Shown here: positions 9,001-18,884 of the stretch, piece after piece | Layout of the letters: each line of letters begins with the position of its first letter | Numbering within the stretch: the first letter of the stretch is position 1 | Source: Tritrichomonas musculus | Lineage: Eukaryota; Parabasalia; Tritrichomonadida; Tritrichomonadidae | Reading direction: 5' to 3' | NCBI GenBank assembly: GCA_039105265.1 | Contig: JAPFFF010000060.1 | Span: forward strand, 186,001 to 250,000 | DNA: 64,000 nt | Made by a program: the position numbers and the translations under genes | The notes under the pieces: generated by a model | What the model saw: only the letters and a program-made list of their open reading frames with translations | What the model was told of the DNA's origin: nothing | Databases searched by the model: none

Positions 9001-11938
9001 GTGCTTCTTGTTTATCAACTGGAATTCCACTTTCACCATTATAAAGCACAACTGAATATCTATTCATTGCTTCAGTATTTCCTTTATCAATGGCCATTTT
9101 ATAATATTTTATTGCATCTTCTTTATTACCTTCTTTTTCTTCTCTTGACAATAATAAATCTGCATATCTGACCATTGCAGTTGTATTTCCTTTTTCAATA
9201 GCAAGTTTGAAATATTTGATTGATTCTTCTTGATCTGATGAATTTTCTACATTTTTTGATAAGAAGAAGGCATAATTAATCATTGCATTTATGTTTCCTC
9301 GATCAACTGACATTTTTAAATATTTAAAGGCTTCTTCTTTGTTGATTTGAATTCCTTTGCCATCGCAAAGCATTACAGCATATTGATTCATTGCATCTGA
9401 ATCTCCTCTCTCAATGGCTTTCTTAAGAATTCTAATCGCTTCTTCTCTATCTGTCTCTGCATCTTCTTCATATTGAAGCATCAAAATATAATCTGATAAT
9501 GCACCATTGTTACCTTTCTCAATCGCAAGTTTGTAATATTTGATCGCTTCCTCTTTATTTACCGGAACTCCTTCTCCATATCGAAGCATATTGGCATAAT
9601 TTATCATTGCAGTGCTGTCTCCTTGTTCAATAGCCATCCTATAATATTTGATTGCTTCTTCTTTGTTAACTGGAACCTGATCTCCAATTTGAAGCATGTA
9701 ACCATAATTATTCATCGCACTACTGTTTCCTTTATCAATCGCCATCTTATAATATTTGATCGCTTCTTCTTTATTAACTGGAACTCCATTGCCATGGTCA
9801 AGCATATAAGCATAATTGTTCATCGCTTCACCATTTTCAAGTTCAATTCCTCTTTGGAAAAGTTTAAGAGCTTCTTCTTTATCAACTGGAATATCATCAC
9901 CCAAAAGAACCATATCACCATAACTTGCCATTGCATCTGGGTTACCACAATATGCGGCCATTCGAAGATATTTAGCTGCTTCTTTCTTGTTTTTCTCAAC
10001 TCCTTCCCCTTTCAAAAGCATCATACCATACCGATATATCGATTCAATATGGCCTTCTTCAATTAATTTCTTCAGATATAAAATAGAATCATCTTTAGAT
10101 TTTGTATCATCTATCATTTCAATTCCATATTTGAACATCGATTCAATATGACCAAGTCGAGCTCCTTCTCTCAAATATCGTTTCGATTCTTCTTTATTGA
10201 TTTCAATTCCATCTCCTTTCTCTAGTATCATCGAGTAGTAATAACATGCTTTATTATATCCAAAGTCTGCTGACTTCTTGATATATTTATTTCCTTCTTC
10301 GTTGTTCGAGAGGTCTTCTTTCATTATTCTACCATATCGAAACATCGATTTGATATGACCTTTATCAATGGCTCGTTTGAAATATTCAAGACTTTTTTCT
10401 TTTTCCACTAGATGTCCTTCGCCTTTGTATAGCATCTTGCCATAGGAATACATCGATTCACCATTTCCTCCTTCAATCGATTTCAAAAAGTATTTTATAG
10501 AATCTTCATATTTTTTCTTTTTCTTAGAAATTTTCCCAAGAATCATTGAATATTCTGACTCATGTTTTATTAATTTCTTATCTGCTATTTTTTTGGCTTT
10601 ATCAAAGTCTTGTGGAATTATTTTTCCTTTAATAAGCATCTCGCAATAATAAATTATCGATTCAACAAAATCTTTTTCAATAGATTTTTTAAGATATTTC
10701 AAGCCAATTTGTGTGTTGCGTGAGAAATGTTCTCGTCCTTCAATCAATGATATTCCAATATCAAATTGTTTTGATGGATATTCTCCAGCTTCATCAACAA
10801 GTTTCTTGCCAATTTCATCAAGTTTCGCATATTCCTTGTATGGATAAATTAAAGTTTTATCAATATTCATGATGATATCATTCTTTTCTTTTTCAATTAT
10901 TTGAACTTTATTGAAATCTTTGTATAGATCGAAGTAAAAAACATTTTTTGTTGGATCAAATGAACTTTTGTATTCTCTGATGTAATTGACATATTTCATG
11001 AAGTCTGTCTCATTCACTGTTTCTGTAATGAATCCACGATCATTCAAAAGTCGATCCATTATTTCATCAAATGTTGGACGTTTATCTGCTTCTTGTGACC
11101 AACAATCTTGAATCAATTTTACATATGATTTTGGAATATTGATTCCGATGTCTGGACGTTCTCCTTTAGTAACTTTCACTGGGAGTAAGTAAAAGTTTAC
11201 GTTGTCGAATGGTTTTACATTTGTCATAAGTTCATTAACAATAATGCCAAATGCATAAACATCACCTTTTTTCGTGTATTCTGCTTTAGACCAAATTTCG
11301 GGTGACATATAAACTGGTGTCCCTTTAACTTCAAACATCGATTTCATCGTCATTGATTGTTCGTTTTTATGACTCACTTTTGAAAGTCCAAAATCAGCAA
11401 CTTTTGGAAACAAATATTCATCGAGGAGAACGTTTTCTGGTTTAAGATCTCGATGAATAATGTTGTGTGAGTGTAAATATGACATCGCGGATGCAATTCC
11501 ATAAATAATGATCAGTTTTTGCGTCATATCAAATTTTAACGAAGAATCTGAATTTCGTATTTTTTTTAATAGTTCTTCCAATGAACCGTTTGAAGCAAAT
11601 TCTGTGATAATAACTGGCTTCGGTTTCTTTTTGAAGTCAAAAGGATTGTAAAATATGAATTTAAGAATTGAAGGATGATTTAATTTTGAAAGAATATTAA
11701 CTTCACGAGAAATATCATGAAGTTGATTGATCGAATTGCGTTCAATTTTGTTGATAGAAATTTTGGCTACAACTATTTTCCCTGTTTTCTTGTCTTTAAC
11801 TGTGAATACTTTCCCAAACGAGCCTGAACCAATCTTTTTTTGAAGAATAAAATCATCGAGAACGTAGTTTTGATCTGTTCTCATCTTAATATTAGTGCTT
11901 TTTGCTTTTTTCTTTGAATTAATACCTTGGCTGCTCAT
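6065..11938 (-). CDS. Giant protein kinase with about 35-40 Sel1-like repeats
   Basis: The gene is intact, 1957 residues, starting at an ATG 21 nt after a TCATTT initiator. Residues 28-300 form a complete kinase domain: glycine loop GSGSFGKV, Lys59 in VVAK, HRDLKPEN (Asp164, Asn169), DFG at 182-184 and SPE in place of APE at 212-214, then GDVYAFG. A linker leads to a long solenoid of Sel1-like repeats, consensus EEAIKYYKMAIDKGN..AMNNYGYML..G, running to the C-terminus. A less regular, Ser/Lys/Arg-rich insert at about 1400-1530 splits the solenoid in two. The kinase looks catalytically competent and tyrosine-kinase-like or mixed-class. The repeats presumably scaffold partners; no membrane segment is seen. 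It is among the longest Sel1 arrays I would expect in this family. Confidence 0.95.
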   Translation of the reverse strand: MSSQGINSKKKAKSTNIKMRTDQNYVLDDFILQKKIGSGSFGKVFTVKDKKTGKIVVAKISINKIERNSINQLHDISREVNILSKLNHPSILKFIFYNPFDFKKKPKPVIITEFASNGSLEELLKKIRNSDSSLKFDMTQKLIIIYGIASAMSYLHSHNIIHRDLKPENVLLDEYLFPKVADFGLSKVSHKNEQSMTMKSMFEVKGTPVYMSPEIWSKAEYTKKGDVYAFGIIVNELMTNVKPFDNVNFYLLPVKVTKGERPDIGINIPKSYVKLIQDCWSQEADKRPTFDEIMDRLLNDRGFITETVNETDFMKYVNYIREYKSSFDPTKNVFYFDLYKDFNKVQIIEKEKNDIIMNIDKTLIYPYKEYAKLDEIGKKLVDEAGEYPSKQFDIGISLIEGREHFSRNTQIGLKYLKKSIEKDFVESIIYYCEMLIKGKIIPQDFDKAKKIADKKLIKHESEYSMILGKISKKKKKYEDSIKYFLKSIEGGNGESMYSYGKMLYKGEGHLVEKEKSLEYFKRAIDKGHIKSMFRYGRIMKEDLSNNEEGNKYIKKSADFGYNKACYYYSMILEKGDGIEINKEESKRYLREGARLGHIESMFKYGIEMIDDTKSKDDSILYLKKLIEEGHIESIYRYGMMLLKGEGVEKNKKEAAKYLRMAAYCGNPDAMASYGDMVLLGDDIPVDKEEALKLFQRGIELENGEAMNNYAYMLDHGNGVPVNKEEAIKYYKMAIDKGNSSAMNNYGYMLQIGDQVPVNKEEAIKYYRMAIEQGDSTAMINYANMLRYGEGVPVNKEEAIKYYKLAIEKGNNGALSDYILMLQYEEDAETDREEAIRILKKAIERGDSDAMNQYAVMLCDGKGIQINKEEAFKYLKMSVDRGNINAMINYAFFLSKNVENSSDQEESIKYFKLAIEKGNTTAMVRYADLLLSREEKEGNKEDAIKYYKMAIDKGNTEAMNRYSVVLYNGESGIPVDKQEALKYLKMAADRGNTFSIRNYACILMEDNNNKSHNQEIIKYLKMAIDRGDDNAMNDYAKIIYNGEIADDNKEDCVKYLKMAINRGNTEAMYFYGLWLYQGHVVDMNKQEGIKYLKMAADRGNDEAANKLAGALFLENGSVANDEIMKYFKIAADKGCVEAMSNYATNLYIGNGVTSNKEEGSRYFKMAIDNGDVKAMYFYARLLFKFEETKKEESIKYFKIAADKGNVDAMNDYGIILFQGNGIAVNKEEAFKYFKRASEQGHIESIKNCGYMLFKGNGVPVDKAEALKYYKNAADKGDTSSMNKYAEIIFNGDGVPANKEEGLKYFHMAAEKGDVDAMCKYGEILLRGEVIPQKEEEGIKYIKLSSEKGSARGMFLYGCLLEEGKYVEQDKEKSIQYFIKSSNGGNLEAIRHYNKILDEEEQNYKYEEDDPPQERKIKRRRSFSFISKEKSSLFLKLDETCKLSFIDCEFCDSTSLFYVATSLIEGKNNFPMNKTIGKEYLERSIKNKNVESIKYYAQNICETKSHFILNEISSIHESSNIKIKLTKDILSNETFDIETSTKDRNINYELAKELSKESSDMGNLQGIFIYGQLCMKNKKNKVCEIKSNFKESFKYIERAAKRGDSEAMSLYGYFLTNGDGCIKNEAKGVEYIKKSSDRGNLSGCARYGNLLIEGFGGLEKDVTEGLHLIKYSFDHNDPIGISIYAYYLSQGLPNLEKDLKLSLKYLKLAASMGYSTAISNVGTCYQNGEGTEVDKKEAIKYYLRGIEEGSLLSSTNLGCLLIKGDSANGIEPNFKEGMKYLKFASENSEINGMFFYSMNIANKESTSEELSEMEKYLKKGVFLKDDKLLGLYGDILCRDTVLPKDKVRSARYFKMSGDLGNSYGMKMYARCLSAGFGVEPNQEESLKYYKKSADSGDQESMVEYATELRKRGEGSYDENEVIKYYKKAIEIGSESGNVDLREAERYLASKIQKIDENKP

Positions 11939-11955
11939 ATTTTCGAAAAAATAAA

Positions 11956-11961
11956 AAATGA
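11956..11961 (-). promoter_or_regulatory. Initiator-like TCATTT before the giant kinase gene
   Basis: Read on the minus strand, TCATTT places a putative +1 A 21 nt before the ATG at 11938. It matches the trichomonad initiator TCA(C/T)(T/A). Confidence 0.5.
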
Positions 11962-13500
11962 ATATAACCTACCAAATATATATTCAAAAATTCAAAACCT
12001 CTTATTAAATTAAAAATATTGAAAATATTATAGTATTATAATATCAATATTATGATATTTCATTTTAAATTATTATATATTAAAGAGGTATTCATGTAGG
12101 GAATTCGTCAATAAAATTTTAATTAATTTGTAATTTGATTATATAATGAATTGTACAATTCTTTGAACTTCCATTTTCAAGATATGAAATTAATATATTT
12201 TTCTGAGTATAAATAACTTTACTTCTGAATTTTTAAAATTTCAATAGAAATATAAAAATATAATTATTTATTCATAAATATACATTGTATGTGCATATTA
12301 ATATTCAAATTAGTTTAAAAAAATATAATTAGTTTATATTTAAAATTAATAATCATTTTTACCTTTTATAATTAAGAAATATATAGATTAGATATAATTA
12401 TTTTTCAATATTTTAAGAACGATCATTTCATACAAATTAATAAATAATCAATTGAATTTATAATCAACTCTTTATGAAAAAATATTTATTCTCTCAATAT
12501 TTTATTACAATTTCATTAATATACAAAGCAACTTTTCATAAGAATTGAATTAAATAATCGTTAAAAATTATATTTTATAACTAATATTTTGCGTTTTATA
12601 ATTAATGAACTATGATTTTTTTTTATTTTTTATTATTATTTAATGCAATTAAATTATTGTTACCAAAGTTAATTTAAGAGAACATAAATATTTTAAAAAA
12701 AAGTTTCTCATTTTTTTGATTTTGACATTTTGCACCAATAAAATTAATAATATAAAGTAAAATCAACATTTCTCAAAAATGAGCGCATAGCCAATACATT
12801 CCATTCTCAACTGAATAATTCAGATTAAGCCAAAACATATACATAAAATATATAAAAATTTAACGAGCGAATTTTTAAATATTCTACTTTTTTACAAAAA
12901 AATTCATTTTCAAATTCTAAAATCTTCATTATTTTTATATGTAAAACAAAGAACAAAATTTTAAATCTCACAATAAATTATAGTATTAATAAATTACCTT
13001 TATTATTTTAAATATCTGACATATATTTTAAATTGAGTAAAAATATCAAGATATTAGATAAAAAAATTTCCACATTATTTTTTCAAAAAAGCATGCTTAA
13101 AGAAATCTTCACAGGCAAGAAATTTGTTTCTCTTAATCTGAGTCCTCAAAACTCTAAATTGGCTGAAAAAATGCAATTATAAAAATTATCAAAGACGTTA
13201 AGTCACCTCACTTGAATACCTCTTATATTAATGAAAATATAAACAGTGAGTTTATATAAATTATATAATTTATAAATGATTTCCATATTTCCTGATATTT
13301 ATTAAGACCAGAAAATGGTCCAGGTCCATTATATTTGTCTTGGAGTTTTAACAAGTCTACTTGGAAACAATAATTTTTTTGTATTTATAGTATAAAAAAT
13401 ATTATTAGCATTGAATGACATTTAAATGTCATTCACTCCCAGGATTATCTTTACAAAAATATTTATTTAAGACATATGATATAAAAAATTAAATAAAGTT
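11962..13500. other. AT-rich intergenic region
   Basis: About 1.5 kb without a supportable gene. It holds the 24-bp palindrome listed separately at its right end; otherwise only AT-rich sequence is seen. Confidence 0.6.
13412..13435. repeat. Perfect 24-bp palindrome
   Basis: TGAATGACATTT followed directly by its reverse complement, with no loop. It lies 66 bp beyond the stop of the kinase-BspA gene, so it could mark a 3' processing or termination region, or be a protein-binding dyad. Confidence 0.6.
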
Positions 13501-16500
13501 TTATTTAAGATTGCAAATGGTTGTTGAATCTGAAAAAGCATTATTTGCAATAGATTTAACTGACGATGAAATGAAGACGTTCTCAATTGGACATAGTGAA
13601 AAAGCTCCGATATTTATTTCTTCCAGATATAAAGGAAGTGTCACTTTTCTCAGTGATTTGCAGCTACTGAAAGCATACTTGTCAATTATTTTGACAGAGT
13701 TAGGGAACGTTACATCCTCCAAAGAAATGCAGTTAAAGAAAGTTGAAGGCTCAATCTTTGTTATACTTTGTGGAATCGATATTTTTTTGAGCGCCGAACA
13801 ATTGGCGAATGCTGCATTCAAAATAGACACCAAATTAGAATGAAGTGTAACTTGCTGCAAAGAAGTGCATCCATTAAAAGATTTGACGCCAATTTCAGTA
13901 ACAGACAAAGGAATTGTAATTTGAGTCAATTTAACACAGCCGTCAAACACACTGTCTTCAATTTTTTTCAGAAGAGAATCGTTTTTAAATTCAACTTTTT
14001 CTAATAATTCACATTCATAAAAAGCTTCCTTTCCAATTGTTTTCACTGAAGAAGGAATTGCCACTTGCTTAAGTGACTTGCAACCATAAAAAGCTCCTTC
14101 TTCAATTTTTTCAACAGAATCAGGAATTGTGAACTTTTGAAGAGATGTGCAGAACCTAAACGAATCACACATCTTTTTAATGGACGATTTCGATTGGAAA
14201 GACACTTCTTTTAATGATGTGCAATTGTAAAATGCACAATCATTTATCTGTGACACTGAAGAAGGAAAGATAATATTGACAAGTGAGCTACAATTAATAA
14301 AGCAATTCGCGTCAATTGTAGACAAGTTGGAATTAGGAGCAAAGTTTATTTCAGTCAAAGAAGTGCATTGGCCAAATGCATGAAATCCTAATTCAGTAAC
14401 AGAAGAAGGTAAGAAAAGCTTCTTTAATGACTTGCATTCAGAAAATGCATATGATTCTATCTTTTGAACAGATGATGATAAACTTATCGTTTCAAGTAAT
14501 GAACAGCTTGAAAATGAACCAGATGGAATTACTGTCATATTTGGTCCAAATTTAACATCAGTAATATCATCTCGTTTTTCAAACATTTTTTCTTTTTCTA
14601 AGTTTTCATCAATTACAATTGCCTTCTTTATTTTCGAAGACTTGTTTTGATTTTGGAGGAAACAAACAACATCATTGGCAGCTTGAGAAGAAGGTGATGC
14701 ATATTTGATGTCAATTAAAACATATTTGAAATTTTTCAAAGCATCACTTAATTCATCCATTGAAAAAGAAGAATCAATCAAAATTTCTAATGAATTTGAC
14801 AAGAGATTAATTTGATGTTCTTCTGAAATACTTGTCAATGTTTGGCTTTCATTTGCCGCATTAATTTGGAAGCACTGGCTTGATGAATCATATTTCATTA
14901 AATAAAGAAGCAACTTGTTGATTCTTTGCAAATAAGAATTGGCATTGAAACCATTGTTTACGAAGCTTGAATTTTTAGAGAGAATTGAAGAAATCAATGA
15001 TTGTTGTGATTTTAATGTAAGTTCATTAAAATCTTCTATTGAATAAGCACTTTTATGCTTTGACTTACTTTTTTCACTTTTACTTTTCTCTTCTTTTGGT
15101 TGCTCTTCGCTTGATTCTTTGTCATCTTTGGAATGATGCTTGTCTTTTTTGCCAAAGAAGAATTTTTTCTCTTTCTTTTTGTTTTTATCTTTTTCTTCTT
15201 TGTGTTTCTTTTTGTCTTTCTCGTCATTTTTAGACTTCTTATCGTCTTCTTTTGTGGACTTCTCATCCCTTTCTTTTCTTTGTGACTTTCTTCTTTCTTT
15301 GTCGTTAGCCTTGACGTTTTCTTCAGCTTTTTCTGAGCTGCTTGTGATGCTTTCAGTTTGCTCTTTCTTCACAACATCAAAACTGTCATTCTTTCGGTCT
15401 TCAAAAGCACCTTTTAGTTTGTCCATTTCTTTATGGATCTTTTCTATTTCTGCTTTTCTTGCTTCATTCTCCTTCTTTATTGCTGCATTTTCATTCTTCA
15501 TTTGTTCAAGCTCATTTTTGCTTTCATTGTAATCGAGCCTTAATTGGTTCAATTCTTTAGTTTTTTCATCATTTGTTCTCACAAACTCTTCAAGCTTCAT
15601 CTTCAATGGATTCACTATTGAACTGATCATTTCATCAACATTCATCAGCTTCTTCTCAATTTCTTCTTTGTCTTTCTGGAATTGAAGCATTTGCCTCTTC
15701 ATGCCTTCGTTTTCTTCCTTCAATTGAGTGACAATTTGCTCGACTTCAGTAGTGTCACTGTTTTTAGCAGTGTTTTTAACTTCGCTGATTTCGTCTGCAT
15801 AGTTGATAACAGCGTCAATGTCAACATCTTCGAGGTAGTAACTTTCTTCTTCTTCTTCTTTTTCTGTCACTTTTTGCACATCACTGTAGACGTCATCAAA
15901 AGAGGCATCATTATTGTATGCCAACCTTTTGAATATCTGCTCAAATGTTGGTCGTTCATGTGGATCATTTGACCAACACTTTTCTATCAAATTTTGAATT
16001 GATTTTTTCACAGGAACCGTAAATTGAGGACGATAGTCGTCATTTACTACTTTTGTGGTGAATTGAAAAGGTGTCATCTTGCCACTCATTAAAAGTGGAT
16101 AGGGGGTGCTGTCTGTTACTATTTCGTACATGAGAATTCCAAAAGAATAAACGTCCGCCTTTCCATTATATCGAGATCCAGTAAAAATTTCTGGAGCCAT
16201 GTAGGCGCTTGTTCCGCATTGTTGGGATTGACTGATCGAGTTGCCGCTTTCATTTAGCTTCGAGAGGCCGAAATCTGTAATGAGTGGATGAAGATCTTCG
16301 TCAAGTAAAACATTTCCTGGTTTTAAGTCGCGATGAATAACATTGTTTTGATGGAGATGCATCATACCTCTTGCTATGCCTATAAGAATGATTTGACGAT
16401 TAGTATTATCATATGTGCAATTTAATAAGCCTTTTTGAACCTTTTGGAGAAAATCATAAAGAGATCCTCTTTTTGCTAACTGCATAAAAATTGTTACATT

Positions 16501-16785
16501 GCTTTGATTGTTGAAATCTTTTAATGAAAATCCAATGATGTTGATAATTGTTGGGTGTTTGCATTTGATCATGATACCAATTTCTCTATTTATCATCCGG
16601 TTGTATTGGAGGTCACCTCTATGAGTATTAATGATTTTTGCTGCATAAATATTTTTTGTATTGTTATTTTCGACAGAAAAGACTGATCCAAACCCACCAG
16701 ATTCAACTCTGTCTAATATTTTATAGTCATTGATATCGACTATGTATTTGTTATACCTTGATTGAATAACGTTTGGTTCAGTCAT
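13501..16785 (-). CDS. Protein kinase fused to BspA-type leucine-rich repeats
   Basis: Starting at MTEPNVIQ gives 1094 residues; an upstream ATG at 16815 would add ten hydrophobic residues and is less likely. Residues 22-295 are a kinase domain: ESGGFGSV loop, Lys50 in YAAK, HRDLKPGN (151-158), DFGLS (171-175), APE (197-199), then DVYSFG. A coiled coil rich in Glu/Lys/Gln occupies about 330-480, then a highly charged Lys/Glu/Ser segment to about 580, a linker, and finally about 14 LRR_5 (BspA/TpLRR) units of about 23 residues from about 735 to the end, pattern LKKVTLPxSVxxIxxxAFxxC. BspA repeats usually lie on trichomonad surface or secreted proteins. Here there is no signal peptide or membrane segment, so they are intracellular, perhaps for substrate recognition. 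Confidence 0.92.
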   Translation of the reverse strand: MTEPNVIQSRYNKYIVDINDYKILDRVESGGFGSVFSVENNNTKNIYAAKIINTHRGDLQYNRMINREIGIMIKCKHPTIINIIGFSLKDFNNQSNVTIFMQLAKRGSLYDFLQKVQKGLLNCTYDNTNRQIILIGIARGMMHLHQNNVIHRDLKPGNVLLDEDLHPLITDFGLSKLNESGNSISQSQQCGTSAYMAPEIFTGSRYNGKADVYSFGILMYEIVTDSTPYPLLMSGKMTPFQFTTKVVNDDYRPQFTVPVKKSIQNLIEKCWSNDPHERPTFEQIFKRLAYNNDASFDDVYSDVQKVTEKEEEEESYYLEDVDIDAVINYADEISEVKNTAKNSDTTEVEQIVTQLKEENEGMKRQMLQFQKDKEEIEKKLMNVDEMISSIVNPLKMKLEEFVRTNDEKTKELNQLRLDYNESKNELEQMKNENAAIKKENEARKAEIEKIHKEMDKLKGAFEDRKNDSFDVVKKEQTESITSSSEKAEENVKANDKERRKSQRKERDEKSTKEDDKKSKNDEKDKKKHKEEKDKNKKKEKKFFFGKKDKHHSKDDKESSEEQPKEEKSKSEKSKSKHKSAYSIEDFNELTLKSQQSLISSILSKNSSFVNNGFNANSYLQRINKLLLYLMKYDSSSQCFQINAANESQTLTSISEEHQINLLSNSLEILIDSSFSMDELSDALKNFKYVLIDIKYASPSSQAANDVVCFLQNQNKSSKIKKAIVIDENLEKEKMFEKRDDITDVKFGPNMTVIPSGSFSSCSLLETISLSSSVQKIESYAFSECKSLKKLFLPSSVTELGFHAFGQCTSLTEINFAPNSNLSTIDANCFINCSSLVNIIFPSSVSQINDCAFYNCTSLKEVSFQSKSSIKKMCDSFRFCTSLQKFTIPDSVEKIEEGAFYGCKSLKQVAIPSSVKTIGKEAFYECELLEKVEFKNDSLLKKIEDSVFDGCVKLTQITIPLSVTEIGVKSFNGCTSLQQVTLHSNLVSILNAAFANCSALKKISIPQSITKIEPSTFFNCISLEDVTFPNSVKIIDKYAFSSCKSLRKVTLPLYLEEINIGAFSLCPIENVFISSSVKSIANNAFSDSTTICNLK

Positions 16786-17252
16786 CAAAAATTTAAAAAA
16801 AAATATTGTGAACATATCATGATATTTCAATTTTTTATTTTGTTCGTATATTTTATAGTATAATGAAATAAATTTTAATTTTTACTTTATTTTATTGTGT
16901 AAAGTATATTTTAAAATATTTATCTATTTTTTTTTAAGGATTTTAATGGAATACTGGAAAAATTCTTGATAAAATTTTTTCAATATTCTCTCAAATATCC
17001 ATTCAAATTTGTTTTAATAAAATTTATTTCTATAGATAAATGGTTGTTTATAAAATATTAATATCTTCTTAAAACGTCATCATATTTGTATCTATTTTAT
17101 TGATTGAAAAACAATATATTTTCTTCCATAAAAAAATCGAAAATTTTCTGAATTTTTTTGAAATGATACCGCATCCTTAATGTATATTTTTTCTATAGTA
17201 ATGAGTTTGGGCCTGCTTTTTAAAAAGTATTGTTATTGTTTTAATTTATGAT

Positions 17253-17351
17253 TTAATTAAAATAAGTATTTATTTTAATTATGAAGAATGCAGCAACAGT
17301 AATAAACATTACTGTAGCAACAACAAAACCTGCAGCGATTCCAGAAATCAT
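17253..17351 (-). CDS. Possible 32-residue single-pass membrane microprotein
   Basis: A short frame encodes MISGIAAGFVVATVMFITVA and then a hydrophobic end with KINTYFN. About 22 consecutive apolar residues would span a membrane, with a short positive tail. A TCATTT initiator-like element lies 20 nt upstream. An out-of-frame ATG with a three-codon frame whose stop overlaps this ATG lies between, which weakens the call. It could also be the remnant of the membrane anchor of a lost surface protein. It lies alone between the kinase-BspA gene and the macrodomain gene. No family is recognised. Confidence 0.35.
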   Translation of the reverse strand: MISGIAAGFVVATVMFITVAAFFIIKINTYFN

Positions 17352-17510
17352 TTTAACATTCTATTGAAAATGATTGTTAATGTTCTAAAGAAAAGTTATG
17401 CCTTATCAAATTCGACGAATTTTGGGAACTTTGGAGTAGAAAAAAAAAAAAAAAAAGGTGAAACAATCTATCTCCTAATAAGTTGCATTTCAATTCAATA
17501 AAAATTTTTT

Positions 17511-18380
17511 TTACTCTTTCAGTATAATTGGAAGTTCAAAAGTCTTAGCAAAAGCATCAATGTTTTTAGTATTAAAGCCGATAATTGAAAATGATATTGA
17601 TTCAAAATAAAATCGTTTTTCATCATCAACCAAATATTTTTTAAATGATTGTGAAACATCAACTGGATCATTGTAAAAGGCTCCACAGCCAAATGCACCA
17701 AGAACAAAATTTTTTACTCCATTGACGATAGCACAATTGATTATCTGTTTTATTCTTTCATCATGAATAGCTTTTATTTTTTCTCTTGGTAGTCTTCCTG
17801 TGTTATCAACTGCCGCTGATGTAATATAAGAGGTTAAATATGGTTCGTCGAGAGTTACATTATCAACTTTCCAAGTTGGACAGTCTGGTGTGTAAATCAT
17901 GGCGTTTGATGCCGCATCTCCAAACTTTTCATAGTTGTCTGAATGGTATTGGTAAAATTGCGAAGGTTTTTCTTGTGTAATAGAGTAATATAATGCAGAT
18001 GCTCGGCATAAGGTCTCTTCTTGGGCACGGGCACCATAAAGAACTCCACCTCCAGGAGTAAATGCGTTTGCAAAATTAAGTGCGCATACATTCTTTTTGT
18101 TTTCTTTAACAACCATTCGATATGTTGCCTGAAGAGTTGATTCATTTCTAATTTCAATGATACCACTTTCCTTATTTTCGAGTGGCGGAAGGTTAAACAC
18201 ATGATTATCTTCATAAAATTCGGTTTTTTCTAAGCAATTGTTGATGAGATCTGTTAGGGGAACTTGTTCCTTTTTTTTGTTGACATAGAATCCCTGATCA
18301 CAAGATTTTAAACATTCTCGAGCAGACAGATCATGGCATTTCAAAGCATTTGCATCAAGTCTTTTCAGTATGAAAGTCAT
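17511..18380 (-). CDS. Microbial-type poly(ADP-ribose) glycohydrolase-like macrodomain protein (TIGR02452/DUF2263)
   Basis: The 289-residue protein has the PARG signature GGG-X7-QEE: GGG at 110-112, QEE at 120-122, within FTPGGGVLYGARAQEETLCR. Asn103 (LNFANAF) and the late loop LGAFGCGAFYND, which contact ADP-ribose in this family, are also present. The N-terminal TIGR02452-type extension precedes the macrodomain. Known members release ADP-ribose from poly(ADP-ribose). Length is normal and no break is seen. This type is common in bacteria, fungi and protists. A Nudix hydrolase of possible ADP-ribose specificity lies 39 kb away, but no operon-like link exists. The exact substrate cannot be read from sequence. 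Confidence 0.9.
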   Translation of the reverse strand: MTFILKRLDANALKCHDLSARECLKSCDQGFYVNKKKEQVPLTDLINNCLEKTEFYEDNHVFNLPPLENKESGIIEIRNESTLQATYRMVVKENKKNVCALNFANAFTPGGGVLYGARAQEETLCRASALYYSITQEKPSQFYQYHSDNYEKFGDAASNAMIYTPDCPTWKVDNVTLDEPYLTSYITSAAVDNTGRLPREKIKAIHDERIKQIINCAIVNGVKNFVLGAFGCGAFYNDPVDVSQSFKKYLVDDEKRFYFESISFSIIGFNTKNIDAFAKTFELPIILKE

Positions 18381-18884
18381 TTCTATATTTGAATAGATTT
18401 TAATCGTTTATTTTTCAATCAAAAAAATTTTAAATTGCATGCAATTAAGAGTGCACCAGAGTATCAAAAGAAACTGCCCTATTAAAGTAAAAAAATTAAT
18501 ATGAATAACATTTTCACTATATTCAAAAAAAGCTTTATTTTCATTATCGGATTTGGATAATTCTTAAATATGAAAGAAGATTTCATGATTTATCCAATTT
18601 ATGTTTCACTATCATATAATGAATGAAGTCAAAATAAATTGGTTGAGGTTTTACATCAAAATATTTAAAGCTTTTTTTTCAAGAAGTTCTTCTTAACTTA
18701 AAAGTTTTTATCAGCCTAGTTGTGATGATGATAATAATCAAATTGAAAATATTCCTACAAGAATATGAAGTTCTTGATCAACTGAATCTAGATTAGAAAA
18801 GTACCTGGAGTCTGTTTTTTCCATTCAAAACATGTATTTAAGTATCAAAACATAAAAATATGGCTATAAAAGAGTATCATCCTT

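Noticed and set aside
9623-10066. 147-codon frame opposite the Sel1 repeats of the giant kinase
   Set aside because: Antisense shadow of a repetitive coding region.
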